Source: Melioribacteraceae bacterium (GTDB taxonomy: Bacteria > Bacteroidota > Ignavibacteria > Ignavibacteriales > Melioribacteraceae). Taken from it: a stretch of DNA of 64,000 nt. The notes beneath the pieces are model-generated. The model had not been told where the DNA came from. It did no database searches and was given only the letters and a program-made list of their open reading frames with translations. Position numbers and translations under genes: made by a program. Shown piece after piece: positions 44,069 to 54,384 of the stretch; positions within the stretch are counted from its first letter, which is position 1, and every line of letters starts with the position of its first letter. The stretch lies in assembly GCA_016927595.1 (NCBI GenBank), contig JAFGMI010000026.1, positions 1 to 64,000 of the forward strand, read 5' to 3'.

Positions 44069-44581
44069 ATGCAGCAGGCGTTTAGAATATTTTTGGTGAT
44101 TACGGTATTTCTTTCCATAAATGCCTTTTCACAAAATGTTGATGAGTACGAATTGTTTCAGCTTAAAGCCTTAAAAGGAATAAAATCATTCGGTATTTAT
44201 GTCTGGGATATAGACGGTTATCACAAAGACTCTACACTTACTGTAAGAGATGTTGAAAGTTATTTGTATAATGCAATAAAACCGCTGAAGGTAAAAACAT
44301 TATCGTTCAGCGAAGCACGTAAACTCGAAGGTCAGCCTAACCTCGAAGCACAAATAAAAGTCGATCAGAAGAAATCCGAAGACGATTATGTTTATTCCGT
44401 TATTCTAAGGTTTGTTCAGGATGTAAGGATGGAAAGAAATAAACAACCACATTATTCGGGAATAGTGTGGGAGCGGGATGAACTCGGTCATGCACAATTG
44501 AAATACTTGAATCTGGAAATAAAAATTGCGCTTAACAGTCTTGTCGATGAATTTATAGAAGATTATACAAGAGTGAATTAA
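44069..44581 (+). CDS. Secreted protein of unknown function
   Basis: This 170-residue protein has a signal peptide (ending INAFSQ). The mature part begins DEYELFQLKALKGIKSFGIY and later holds DDYVYSVILRFVQDVRM. Its strand/helix order recalls small alpha/beta proteins that occur beside lipoprotein or envelope genes, but I recognise no family. It sits 17 bp after PIG-L and 16 bp before radical SAM, thus likely an operon member. Confidence 0.65.
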   Translation: MQQAFRIFLVITVFLSINAFSQNVDEYELFQLKALKGIKSFGIYVWDIDGYHKDSTLTVRDVESYLYNAIKPLKVKTLSFSEARKLEGQPNLEAQIKVDQKKSEDDYVYSVILRFVQDVRMERNKQPHYSGIVWERDELGHAQLKYLNLEIKIALNSLVDEFIEDYTRVN

Positions 44582-44597
44582 TTACGGCTGTTTAAAG

Positions 44598-45503
44598 ATG
44601 CTTCCCTCGTACCTCGAAAAGTTAACAATAAATGATCTGATAGAAAGGTCTGTATTGTTGAATAACAAACTTGCCTCATGCAATATTTGTCCGAATGAAT
44701 GCAATATAGACAGAAAAAATTCAAACGAGGGCAAATGTCGTTCAGGAACTGATATAATAATATCCGGCTATGGTCCTCATTACGGGGAGGAGCCGCCTCT
44801 TGTTGGTAAATTCGGTTCAGGCACGATATTTTTCACTAACTGTAACATGGCTTGTGTCTTCTGTCAGAATTATGATATCAGTCATCTTGGTCGCGGAAGT
44901 TATTGTTCTGTTGAGCAGCTTGCAGATATAATGATCTTGCTACAGGACGGAGGATGTCATAATATTAATCTTGTCAGCCCCACTCATTTCATAAGTCAAA
45001 TCGTTTCAGCACTTGTGATAGCGGTAGAAAAAGGCTTGGAAATCCCGATCGTATATAATTGCGGTGGGTACGAATCAGTTGAAACATTACAACTTTTAAG
45101 GGATATAGTTGATATCTACATGCCGGATATCAAGTACTCGGATAATGAGTTTGGCGGGAAATTTTCGGAGGTTATAGATTACTGGGATGTTGTAAGGTCA
45201 GCTGTTTCGGAAATGTACTCGCAGGTCGGAGATCTTCATATAAAACCGAACGGAGTAACCGACAGGGGATTACTGATAAGACATCTTGTGCTTCCAAATA
45301 ATTTAGCAGGAACTCAGAAGGTTCTGGAGTTTATAAGGAACGAAATTTCAATAGAAACTTATATCAACATTATGGATCAGTATCGTCCGGCTTTTCAGGC
45401 AGGGAAATATAAGGAACTGAACAGGGCAATCACTAATGATGAATTTATTGCGGCTCTAGACAAAGCAAAAAGCCTCGGCTTACACCGAGGCTTTGAATAT
45501 TAA
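44598..45503 (+). CDS. Radical SAM protein, PflA-like (AmmeMemoRadiSam-related)
   Basis: This 301-residue protein has two Cys sets. An N-terminal set CNICPNECNIDR plus C47 is a zinc or FeS site of the kind seen in PflA-like/YgiQ-like relatives. The radical SAM motif is FFTNCNMACVFCQNYDIS (CxxxCxxC), followed by VSPTHFISQIV and DIYMPDIKYSD. It resembles the radical SAM family often annotated as pyruvate formate-lyase activating enzyme-like. The substrate protein is not known. Its last codons overlap a terminator hairpin (45469-45494). Confidence 0.88.
   Translation: MLPSYLEKLTINDLIERSVLLNNKLASCNICPNECNIDRKNSNEGKCRSGTDIIISGYGPHYGEEPPLVGKFGSGTIFFTNCNMACVFCQNYDISHLGRGSYCSVEQLADIMILLQDGGCHNINLVSPTHFISQIVSALVIAVEKGLEIPIVYNCGGYESVETLQLLRDIVDIYMPDIKYSDNEFGGKFSEVIDYWDVVRSAVSEMYSQVGDLHIKPNGVTDRGLLIRHLVLPNNLAGTQKVLEFIRNEISIETYINIMDQYRPAFQAGKYKELNRAITNDEFIAALDKAKSLGLHRGFEY
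45469..45494 (-). terminator. Terminator of alkaline phosphatase, inside the radical SAM gene end
   Basis: A perfect 10-bp stem AAAGCCTCGG/CCGAGGCTTT with 6-nt loop is followed on the minus strand by TTTTTGC, so it ends the alkaline phosphatase transcript. It lies entirely in the last codons of the convergent radical SAM gene; on the plus strand the T-run is weaker. Confidence 0.8.
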
Positions 45504-45521
45504 ATTTTGTAATTAAGATTT

Positions 45522-46826
45522 TTAATTCAATATTTTCCCGAATAGTGTGGCATACATAATTCTGTAAATATCAGTATTATCTACCTTGCCTTTTACCATT
45601 TCGCTGTTTATTCCGTCGGCTCTTACAACCACTGAACCGTATAAATCGTAATATGAAGACCAGATAATATGGAATGGCAGCCTGTTCCCGAATTGATCCG
45701 GTTGCGAGTAGAACAGTTTTGTCCCGGTTCCTGAAACACCGTCTACCGCTGCTCCGCCGGGCTCATTTGCAGGAGTTGTATAGTTACTGTCAACGCTGTC
45801 GTATTTATATCCCAGAACCTCGGGTCCGCTGGCTTCGCTGTCCGATGCGACAAGAAGTAGTGTGTTCGGATCTTCCTTCAGGTATTCCTGCACCGTACCG
45901 ATTGCATCATCGGCTCTTTTGAGCGCTGTTAAGAAGCCGTTCGCATTGTTATGGTTGGCGAAGTTATCTGTGGCTTCCTCTTCAACAACCAGAAAAAACT
46001 GTTTCTTCGAATTATTCAACACATCAATTGCAGCCTTGGTCATTTCAGACAGACTCGGAGTATCGGGGTTATAATTTTCCAGTCCCAGTTCACGTTGTTC
46101 CTCTTCAGACTGATCATTAAAAGTATGAACCCTGGCAAATACACCAAACAGTTTGGTTGTGCTGTCCGGGATGCTTAATAACTCGTCTCTATTGTATACT
46201 ACCGTATAGCCATGTTCGATCATATAATTTATCAGGTTTTTCCCGTCAGTGCGTCTGCCTTCACCGAACTTTCCCTGCGTTCCTTCCGGCAGCATCCATT
46301 CTTCACCTCCCGACATTATAACTTCAGCGCCGGATTTCATAATTTTTTCAGTGATTGCCTCAGAGTGTTTTCGCTTCGTATCGCTTGCTACAAAAACACC
46401 AGTGCCGGGTTCAATTATGCTACCGGAGTTCACTATTCCTATAGCCATTCCCGCACTTTTTGCTTCCATCATAATACTCATTTTCTTTCCGGACAGTGCC
46501 GTTAGCTCTTCTTCGCCGTCCATTCCGTAGGAGTCATATACTACTTTTTTGCCATAGGCATGCATTGTGGCTCCTGCATTTGATGATGTAGTAAGCGTGT
46601 TTTTAGTATGACTTCTGTATAAGCCGATATTCGGAAGGCTGTCCCAGTTCAGATTACCATCCGGACCTTTATCAAGTATCCTTAATGCATTCCAACCGGC
46701 GAGACCCGTACCGTCGGGATGCAGAAAAATAACATTACCCTTACGAACCTCATTTTCCTCAACAGGTTTAAGACAGCCGCTCAGAAAAAAAGAAAAAATT
46801 ATTAACAGAATTACATGTTTACGCAT
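45522..46826 (-). CDS. Alkaline phosphatase, lipoprotein
   Basis: This 434-residue enzyme of the alkaline phosphatase superfamily has a lipobox (LSGC, Cys18). Metal and active-site features include VIFLHPDGTG, the Ser nucleophile in LTTSSNAGATMHAYG, IGIVNSGSIIEPG, FGVFA, EEEATDNFANHNN and LLVASDSEASGPE. Compared with E. coli PhoA some motifs differ (NFANH for the Asp/His pair), but the set is complete. It should hydrolyse phosphomonoesters at the cell surface. Divergent from the Tricorn-like gene. Confidence 0.88.
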   Translation of the reverse strand: MRKHVILLIIFSFFLSGCLKPVEENEVRKGNVIFLHPDGTGLAGWNALRILDKGPDGNLNWDSLPNIGLYRSHTKNTLTTSSNAGATMHAYGKKVVYDSYGMDGEEELTALSGKKMSIMMEAKSAGMAIGIVNSGSIIEPGTGVFVASDTKRKHSEAITEKIMKSGAEVIMSGGEEWMLPEGTQGKFGEGRRTDGKNLINYMIEHGYTVVYNRDELLSIPDSTTKLFGVFARVHTFNDQSEEEQRELGLENYNPDTPSLSEMTKAAIDVLNNSKKQFFLVVEEEATDNFANHNNANGFLTALKRADDAIGTVQEYLKEDPNTLLLVASDSEASGPEVLGYKYDSVDSNYTTPANEPGGAAVDGVSGTGTKLFYSQPDQFGNRLPFHIIWSSYYDLYGSVVVRADGINSEMVKGKVDNTDIYRIMYATLFGKILN

Positions 46827-46989
46827 AATATTTAATTCCCGGATTTTTTTATAATTAGTATTGCAAAGCTAGGTATATTTCAATAAACTTTATTGGAAAA
46901 AATGCGTCTAACACATATTACAAACTCAATTCTTAATGAGAAAGAAATTCATACCATTTAAAACAAATCAAAATAATAAAGGATTAGTT

Positions 46990-49900
46990 ATGATTAAAAA
47001 AATGATTCTGTTTATAAGTCTATTAATTTCGGTACAGATACTGGGTGCCGAGTCGCCTTTTGTAAGATTTCCGTCTCTGAATAATGACGGCAGTCTGATA
47101 GCATTTTCTTATCAAGGCGATATCTGGACGGTACCTTCGCACGGAGGTAAAGCATACAGGCTTACAATTCACGAGGCTTATGATTCACATCCTGTTTTCA
47201 GTAAGGACGGTAAAAAGATCGCTTTTCAAAGTGAAAGGTTCGGTAATGATGATCTGTTTGTAATGCCATCTTCTGGCGGTACGCCGACAAGGTTAACTTA
47301 TCATTCAACCGGTGACAATCTATATGATTTTACGAATGATGGCGATTTAATTTTTACAACAAACAGAATATTCAGACAGATAGAATGGGATACTGAAATT
47401 CATTCGGTCAATGTGAAAGGAGGAACACCCGAAAGGTTTCTTAACACGACAGGTGATATGCCTGCAGTTTCTCCGAACGGAAACCTGGTTGCTTTTGCCA
47501 GAGGTTGGGGAAGAATTACACGAGAAAAATATCGCGGCTCGGCAAATTATGAAATATGGATCTATAACAGGAAAACCGATAATTACTACCGCATCACAAA
47601 TTATGACGGGAACGATTTCCTGCCTAAATGGGGGAACGATAACACTTTGTATTTTATAAGTCCGCGTTCGGGATTTTATAATATCCACAGGGTAAAGGTT
47701 GATGATGAGGGAAATACAGCCGGCAGCGTTGAACAGGTTACTAGTTTTGAAGATGATGGGATAAGAAATTTTAGCATAAGCGCAGATGGTAAAAAAATAG
47801 TGCTTGAAAGACAGGTGGATTTATATCTTGTTGATTCCAGCGGCGGTTCACCTCAGAAAGTTAATATCGACATTGCTGCTGATTACAGGTTCGATCCGTT
47901 TGAATGGAAAACATATACGAATAATATCTCCGGTTATAAAGTATCGCCCGACGGTAAATATTCGGTTCTCGAAATCAGAGGTGAAATATTTATTACGGAA
48001 AATGATAAGGAAAAAAGTAAAACGGTAAACGTCTCAAACCATCCATTCAGAGATCAGCATGCTCAATGGTTGAGTGATTCAACATTGGTATTCTGTTCGG
48101 ACAGGGAAGGTCAGTTTGATTTATATCTGCTAAAATCAGCCGATGCAAAAAATCCCAATCTTTTTAAAAGTTTCAGACATGAAATAGTGAGACTGACCCG
48201 TTCGGATGAAGATGAATCATGGCCTGTAATTTCACCTGACAAAAAGAAAATTGCATATGAAGTGAATCAGGGGAAATTAGTTGTCGCAGATATATCCCCG
48301 GAAGGCGATTTATCAAATGAAGTGGTATTGCTTGACGGATGGGCGGCTCCGGGCAATGTTTGCTGGAGTCCCGACTCAAAATGGCTGGCATATTCACTCG
48401 AGGACTTAAACTTCAACCAGGAAATATATATTCATTCAGCGGATGGTAGTAAAGAAGCCGTTAATATATCGATGCATCCGCGTGGCGATAGCTCACCGTT
48501 CTGGAGTAAAGACGGGAAAAAACTGGCTTTTGTATCAGACAGAAACAACATGGACGGTGATATTTGGTTTGTATGGCTGAACAAGAATGACTGGGAGAAA
48601 ACAAAATCCGACTGGAAAGAAGGTGATGATGATGAAGGAAAGAAAAAGAACAATAAGAAGGACAAAAAAGACACTGATAGCGTGGCTGTAGAACCGATTG
48701 TAATTGATTTCGATAACATTTACCAGAGGCTGGTTCAGGTAACTTCCCTCCCGGGAAATGAATACTCCCCGTTAGTTTCGAAGGATGGAGAAAAAATATA
48801 TTTCGTTGCAAATAATCCGACCGAAAAAGGTAACGATTTATATAGCATTAAGTGGGACGGTACAGATATTAAACTCGTAACAAAGGGAGGGTCAAATCCT
48901 GCAGGTTTATCATTCGACTCCGGCTACAAATATCTCTACATGCTCAAAAGGCAAAAATTATCAAGACTTAACCTCAGCAATGATAAAGAAGAAAATATTG
49001 CCTTTGAAGCAAAAATAAAGGTTGATTATGTAAAAGAAAGAGAGCAAATATTTGAAGAAGCCTGGCGGGCTCTCGACATTGGTTTTTATGATCCCGATTT
49101 TCATGGCAACGATTGGAAAGAACTGAAAGAAAAATATAAACCATGGTGCCTGATGGCTTCCACTTCGCAGGATTTTTCCGATTTGTTTAACTATATGCTC
49201 GGTGAAGTAAATGCAAGCCATATGGGTTTCAGAAACAGTGATAATCCTGAAAAGACTCAAAACGAGAAATCGGGGTTGTTAGGTGTTGAAGTGGAACCAT
49301 TATCCGAGGGCGTAAAAGTAATTCATGTTGTTATGGACAGCCCTGCAGATAAAGAGCAGAGTAAAATTAATGAAGGTGATGTAATAGTATCGGTTAACGG
49401 TACAGCAATTAATTCAAAGATTAATTTTTACTCGGCCCTTATAAATACTGCAGATGAGAAAGTGCTGCTCGAAGTGAAAGATTCAAAAGGTAAATTAAGA
49501 GAGGTAATTATACGTCCCGTTTCAAGTTTAAGTAATGAACTCTACGACGAGTGGGTAAACGGAAAAAAAGAACTGGTGGATAAATATTCGAAAGGTCGTT
49601 TGGGGTATCTGCACATTCGGGGAATGAGTATGCCGAGTTTCGAACGATTCGAAAGAGAATTGACTGCGAGAGGATTAGGCAAGGATGGAATTGTTATTGA
49701 CGTAAGATACAACGGTGGAGGATGGACCACAGATTATCTGATGACAATTCTGAATTATAAACAGCACGCATATACCGTCCCGCGCGGAGCAGCTGCAAAC
49801 CTGGAAAAAGAGCATAAAAAATTCCGTCAGTATTACCCTCTGGGTGAAAGACTGCCTTTCGCTGCATGGACAAAACCGTCAATAGCTTTGTGTAACCAGA

Positions 49901-50199
49901 ACAGTTATTCCAATGCGGAAATATTTTCACACGCATATAAAAACCTCGGCATTGGTACACTCGTAGGAGTGCCTACCTTTGGCGCAGTAATATCAACCGG
50001 TGCCCGTTTGTTGATCGATGGTTCGTTCGTAAGGATGCCCGGACGGGGATGGTATGCAAAAGCTACCGATGCTAATATGGACTTCTATCCTGCTGTTCCT
50101 GATATAATTGTATACGAATTACCCGCTGATAAATCGAAGGGTGAAGATCCACAGTTAAAAAAAGCTGTTGAAGAATTATTGAAACAGTTAGATCAGTAA
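46990..50199 (+). CDS. Tricorn-like S41 peptidase with PD40 propeller and PDZ
   Basis: This 1069-residue exported protease has a signal peptide (ending ILGAES) followed by WD40-like PD40 repeats (about 25-580: SPNGNLVAFARG, SRDRNNMDGDIW). A charged low-complexity linker (WKEGDDDEGKKKNNKKDKKD) follows, then a core, PDZ (about 770-850: GLLGVEVEPLSEGVKVIHV) and an S41 domain with the catalytic Ser in NQNSYSNAEIFSHAY, plus ELPADKSKG near the end. It matches Tricorn family peptidases that degrade oligopeptides. ATG at 46990 chosen (AAGGA upstream). Confidence 0.92.
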   Translation: MIKKMILFISLLISVQILGAESPFVRFPSLNNDGSLIAFSYQGDIWTVPSHGGKAYRLTIHEAYDSHPVFSKDGKKIAFQSERFGNDDLFVMPSSGGTPTRLTYHSTGDNLYDFTNDGDLIFTTNRIFRQIEWDTEIHSVNVKGGTPERFLNTTGDMPAVSPNGNLVAFARGWGRITREKYRGSANYEIWIYNRKTDNYYRITNYDGNDFLPKWGNDNTLYFISPRSGFYNIHRVKVDDEGNTAGSVEQVTSFEDDGIRNFSISADGKKIVLERQVDLYLVDSSGGSPQKVNIDIAADYRFDPFEWKTYTNNISGYKVSPDGKYSVLEIRGEIFITENDKEKSKTVNVSNHPFRDQHAQWLSDSTLVFCSDREGQFDLYLLKSADAKNPNLFKSFRHEIVRLTRSDEDESWPVISPDKKKIAYEVNQGKLVVADISPEGDLSNEVVLLDGWAAPGNVCWSPDSKWLAYSLEDLNFNQEIYIHSADGSKEAVNISMHPRGDSSPFWSKDGKKLAFVSDRNNMDGDIWFVWLNKNDWEKTKSDWKEGDDDEGKKKNNKKDKKDTDSVAVEPIVIDFDNIYQRLVQVTSLPGNEYSPLVSKDGEKIYFVANNPTEKGNDLYSIKWDGTDIKLVTKGGSNPAGLSFDSGYKYLYMLKRQKLSRLNLSNDKEENIAFEAKIKVDYVKEREQIFEEAWRALDIGFYDPDFHGNDWKELKEKYKPWCLMASTSQDFSDLFNYMLGEVNASHMGFRNSDNPEKTQNEKSGLLGVEVEPLSEGVKVIHVVMDSPADKEQSKINEGDVIVSVNGTAINSKINFYSALINTADEKVLLEVKDSKGKLREVIIRPVSSLSNELYDEWVNGKKELVDKYSKGRLGYLHIRGMSMPSFERFERELTARGLGKDGIVIDVRYNGGGWTTDYLMTILNYKQHAYTVPRGAAANLEKEHKKFRQYYPLGERLPFAAWTKPSIALCNQNSYSNAEIFSHAYKNLGIGTLVGVPTFGAVISTGARLLIDGSFVRMPGRGWYAKATDANMDFYPAVPDIIVYELPADKSKGEDPQLKKAVEELLKQLDQ

Positions 50200-50201
50200 A
50201 G

Positions 50202-50227
50202 AAGAGGAGGGGAACACCCTCCTCTTT
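50202..50227. terminator. Bidirectional intrinsic terminator
   Basis: AAGAGGAGGG (50202-50211) pairs with CCCTCCTCTT (50217-50226), loop 5 nt, between the convergent Tricorn-like protease and DPP IV genes. The T-run is short but present on the plus strand (TTTCATTTT). Confidence 0.85.
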
Positions 50228-50231
50228 CATT

Positions 50232-52433
50232 TTAATCATTGTTTATGTTCAGGTTTCTGCTCAGAAGATGTTTGAACCAGAACTGAACGGTTTCTCTGGT
50301 TGAATGGTATCTTTTCGGTGGACCCCAGCCGTGTCTGCCGTTCGGATAAAACATCATTTCAAAGTCTTTATCAAGGTCCTGTAATTTATCTATCAACTGA
50401 ATACTGTTCTGAGGGTGAACATTATCATCCATAGTACCGTGCGTGATCAGCATATAGCCATTATATTTATCTGCGTGATTCATAACAGAACCGGATTTAT
50501 AACCATCGGGGTTCTCTTCGGGCTTGTCCATATACCGTTCTGTATAAACGTTATCATACAGATGCCAGTCGGTAACCGAAAGTTCAGCTAAAGCGTAGTC
50601 AAAAACATCAGCGCCGCGTGTTATACACATTAATGAAGCATAACCCCCATAACTTCCGCCCGTTATTCCTATCTTGCCGCTGTCTATAAACGGGAGATTT
50701 TCTGCCCACTTTGCCACTTCTATAAAATCGTCAATTTCCACTCTGCCGAGATTTCTATGAAGTTCAGCTTCACCTTTTTTACCGAAATGCCCCGACCCTC
50801 TGTTGTCCATCTTCGCAAAAATTATCCCCTCCTGCGCGTAGTAAAACTGACTGAGAAAACGGCTCCATGAATTTGAAACACTTGCACTGGAGGGTCCGCC
50901 GTAAATTGAAAAGATTATCGGATACTTTTTTGATTCATTAAAATCGGGAGGCAGAGTCCACTGCACAGGAAGCTCATATCCGTCTTTAACTTTCACCCGG
51001 AAGAGTTCGGTTTTACCCAAATTATATTCATCCATTACCGGGGTTTTCGAATCATCAAGAACTCTGAGTCTCTTGCCCTCACTGTTGAGCAGTAATAATA
51101 TATTTGGAGTAGTAATATTACTGAACTCATCAATTATAAAACTTCCCCCGGCTGAAACATTACAGTTATGTGTACCGTTTTCTTTTGTAATGCGTACAGG
51201 CTTATCACCACTGAGACTAACTTTAAAGAGGTGATTTTCGGTTGATTCACCTTCGTTTCCCTGGAAATATATTGCGTCATTCTTTTCATCAACCAGGACG
51301 ATCTTCTTTACATTCCAGTTCCCAGAAGTCAACCGAGCTATTAATTCGCCTGTCAGACTATAATGATATAAATGTTCGAATCCGTTTTTATCCGATCTTA
51401 TTATCATTCCAGAATTGTCTTTCAGTAAATAAAGATCTTCAAGCCATTCGACCCACGAGTTTTGTTTTTCATCGTAAATCTCTTTCTTCGAACCATCATC
51501 CGGATTTATTTCATACAGTTTAATATTATCCATTCCGCGGTTCATCCATTGAACAATTAATTTGCTGCCGTCATTGTACCAGAATGGCCAGGCTATCATA
51601 TGGTCTGCTTTCTCATCGAAATCTGCCCATGTTACATTACCGGAACCGATATCAACTATTCCAAACTTTATGTAAGGAAGCGGATCACCCGATTTCGGAT
51701 ACCGTGCTTTTTCCCATTCACCGTGTACTCCGTCAGCCTTGTAAAGCATATAGAGCGGTACATTAGTATCATCAAATCTTAGAAAGCACAACTTGTCGCC
51801 GGCCGGTGACCACCAGAATGCTTTATACCTGCTTCTTCTTCCCAGTATCTCTTCATAATATACCCAAGAGGCAAATCCGTTATATACTACATCAGAAGCA
51901 TCATTAGTAATTCTTTTTTCTGTATTATTTTCAATATCGATTACATACAAATCTCCTGCGGAAGTATATGCTGCATATTTACCATCGGGTGAAAGTGTCG
52001 GATTCATTTTAATTTTACTGTAATCCGCTATTCTTTTAAACTGATTATCTTTTAAAGAATAATAAAAAAGCTCGTTTCCTTTTGAGAAAAGATATGTATT
52101 GAGGTCATCGGTTTTGTCAATATTTCCTGATATATTAAATCCTTCAGGAAGGTTTTTATTCACCTCCTGGTAATCAATTAAGATTTCCTCGTCACCTGTT
52201 GCAGCATTAACCTTTACTAATGAAACACTTTTGGAATCGCCGTGTGTTTTTTCCTGGAGATAATTTTTATCGTCCAGCCATTTATCGATTGAAAAAATCC
52301 GGCTTGTTAATCTTGGTCCGTTATATCTGAATACCTGCTGAAAAGTCAACTTTTTATTTTGTGCCTGAAAAACTGAAGAACAAATAAAAAAGATAATAAT
52401 TATTATTAAGCCGAGATGTGAAAATTTTTTCAT
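50232..52433 (-). CDS. Dipeptidyl peptidase IV (S9B)
   Basis: This 733-residue exported serine peptidase removes X-Pro dipeptides from peptide N-termini. A signal peptide ends FQAQ. A beta-propeller N-terminal domain (about 40-480) contains WVYYEEILGRRSRYKAFWWS (the Glu pair for binding the N-terminus is in YYEEILGR). The catalytic Ser is in GITGGSYGGYASLM, Asp in LLITHGTMDDNVHP and His in PNGRHGWGPP. ATG at 52433 chosen for the signal peptide; a GTG at 52496 is less likely. Confidence 0.93.
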   Translation of the reverse strand: MKKFSHLGLIIIIIFFICSSVFQAQNKKLTFQQVFRYNGPRLTSRIFSIDKWLDDKNYLQEKTHGDSKSVSLVKVNAATGDEEILIDYQEVNKNLPEGFNISGNIDKTDDLNTYLFSKGNELFYYSLKDNQFKRIADYSKIKMNPTLSPDGKYAAYTSAGDLYVIDIENNTEKRITNDASDVVYNGFASWVYYEEILGRRSRYKAFWWSPAGDKLCFLRFDDTNVPLYMLYKADGVHGEWEKARYPKSGDPLPYIKFGIVDIGSGNVTWADFDEKADHMIAWPFWYNDGSKLIVQWMNRGMDNIKLYEINPDDGSKKEIYDEKQNSWVEWLEDLYLLKDNSGMIIRSDKNGFEHLYHYSLTGELIARLTSGNWNVKKIVLVDEKNDAIYFQGNEGESTENHLFKVSLSGDKPVRITKENGTHNCNVSAGGSFIIDEFSNITTPNILLLLNSEGKRLRVLDDSKTPVMDEYNLGKTELFRVKVKDGYELPVQWTLPPDFNESKKYPIIFSIYGGPSSASVSNSWSRFLSQFYYAQEGIIFAKMDNRGSGHFGKKGEAELHRNLGRVEIDDFIEVAKWAENLPFIDSGKIGITGGSYGGYASLMCITRGADVFDYALAELSVTDWHLYDNVYTERYMDKPEENPDGYKSGSVMNHADKYNGYMLITHGTMDDNVHPQNSIQLIDKLQDLDKDFEMMFYPNGRHGWGPPKRYHSTRETVQFWFKHLLSRNLNINND

Positions 52434-52576
52434 ACCTGTTTGCCCTATTTTTTTAATATTATATTTTAAAATAAAAATACTTGTAACAGAATTCACGAGA
52501 ATTTTAATTGTTCATAATTGTCATAAGAAAATGTAGTTTTAATAAACTTAAATAAGAATTCATTGCAGGGATCTTT

Positions 52577-54349
52577 ATGAAAGATTTCTTGAAAGTATTG
52601 TTAGCCTCACTACTTGGCACGTTCATTGCGATTTTCATAGTAGTAATAGGATTCTTCTTATTTGTTTCGATTATGATTTCCGTATTCAGTGCCGAAGAAA
52701 CGGTCTCAATATCACCCAAGACCGTACTCGAACTGGAGTTTAATTACCAGTTGCCCGAACGAACATCCTACAAACCGGCTGATAATTTCGGATTTATGCT
52801 TCCGGCACTTGTCAAACAATTGGGATTGAATGATGTAGTTAAAAATATTGAGAAAGCGAAAACGGATAATGATATTGCCGGAATTTATCTTAAACTGAAT
52901 AATTTAATGCTGGGAAGCTATGCCGATGTTAAAGTTGTAAGGGATGCTTTAGAAGGATTTAAAGATTCCGGTAAATTTATAATTGCCGGTGGTGATAGGA
53001 TCTCTATGAAAGCCTACTACCTTGCTTCAGTTGCCGATTCGATCTATTTAATACCAACCGGTGAACTGGACCTTAGGGGAATGTTGATGGAATTAACATT
53101 TTTCAAAAATACTCTGGATAAACTGGATATTGAAGCACAGGTTTTCAAATCCGGAAAGTATAAAAGTGCAGTCGAAATGTTCTCGTCTGAAGAAATGAGC
53201 AGGGAAAACAGGGAGCAACTTGATGAATTTCTGAACTCCGTATTTGAGGATGTACTAGGCGAAATATCGAGGTCGCGCAATATTGATTTTAATGATTTGA
53301 AGTCACTTGTTGAGAATTATGAATCTAGAAATACAAACAGCCTGGTTCCGGATAAGTTAATAGACGGATTAGAATATCATGATGAGATTATTAAAGTATT
53401 GAAAAGTCTTTGCAGTGTGAACGAGGATAAGGACCTCAAAAAGGTTACTCTACAAAAGTATTCAAAAGTACCGGGCGAATCAGATGAATACACAAGTAAC
53501 AGAATTGCAGTTATATATGCTTTAGGCGAAATACATGAAGGTAAAGGTGATGAGGAATCGATTGGTTATGAAAATATCAGCAGGGAACTATCAAGAGTAA
53601 GAAAGAACGACAAGATAAGAGCAGTGGTACTCAGAATAAATTCGCCTGGTGGTTCGCCGTTAACCTCCGAACAGGTGCTTAGAGAAGTAAAATTAACTTC
53701 AGAAAAGAAACCGGTTGTGGCTTCTTTCGGCAGTGTAGCTGCTTCGGGAGGATACTATATCGCAGCAGAAAGCGAATTAATATTTGCCGAACCGTACAGT
53801 ATTACAGGATCCATTGGAGCATTTGGAATTGTACCGAACCTTAAAGGCTTTTTTAACAATAAACTCGGAATCACATTCGACAGTATAGAAAAAGGTAAAT
53901 TTTCAGGCATGTTTTCATTAACGGCTCCCTTATCATCGGAAGAAAAAGAAATATTGATGGAAAGAATAAATGATATATACATTACGTTCAAAAGCAGGGT
54001 GGCTGAAGGAAGAAAAATGTCTGAACAATATATTGATGAAATAGCACAGGGCAGAGTATGGTCCGGTCTGCAGGCTAAAGAAATAGGATTGGTGGACAAA
54101 CTCGGCGGTTTGAACGATGCAATAAGAGAGGCAGCCCGTCTGGCGGGAATAGATGAATACCGTGTGGTTGAATATCCTTCTCTGAAAGATCCCTTTGAGA
54201 AGATTCTGAATTTACTGTATGCAAAGATCGGAAGTACAAACAGCATAATTGAGGTAGATGATATAAATACTACATTAAGAAAGACGAATGAATTCTTTCT
54301 TAAATATAAATTCACCACCAGGATACCATATGATATAATCATTAATTAA
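52577..54349 (+). CDS. sppA: Signal peptide peptidase SppA, 67K type
   Basis: This 590-residue inner-membrane peptidase has one N-terminal TM helix (about 8-36), then two SppA-type domains. The catalytic Lys is in KSGKYKSAVEMFSS (first half) and Ser in GSVAASGGYYIAAES (second half), the pair as in E. coli SppA. It cleaves remnant signal peptides in the membrane. It stands upstream of an ATP-grasp gene on the same strand (35 bp gap). Confidence 0.95.
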   Translation: MKDFLKVLLASLLGTFIAIFIVVIGFFLFVSIMISVFSAEETVSISPKTVLELEFNYQLPERTSYKPADNFGFMLPALVKQLGLNDVVKNIEKAKTDNDIAGIYLKLNNLMLGSYADVKVVRDALEGFKDSGKFIIAGGDRISMKAYYLASVADSIYLIPTGELDLRGMLMELTFFKNTLDKLDIEAQVFKSGKYKSAVEMFSSEEMSRENREQLDEFLNSVFEDVLGEISRSRNIDFNDLKSLVENYESRNTNSLVPDKLIDGLEYHDEIIKVLKSLCSVNEDKDLKKVTLQKYSKVPGESDEYTSNRIAVIYALGEIHEGKGDEESIGYENISRELSRVRKNDKIRAVVLRINSPGGSPLTSEQVLREVKLTSEKKPVVASFGSVAASGGYYIAAESELIFAEPYSITGSIGAFGIVPNLKGFFNNKLGITFDSIEKGKFSGMFSLTAPLSSEEKEILMERINDIYITFKSRVAEGRKMSEQYIDEIAQGRVWSGLQAKEIGLVDKLGGLNDAIREAARLAGIDEYRVVEYPSLKDPFEKILNLLYAKIGSTNSIIEVDDINTTLRKTNEFFLKYKFTTRIPYDIIIN

Positions 54350-54384
54350 CAAATAATTTTCCAACTTAAGAAGGAATTAATCTT

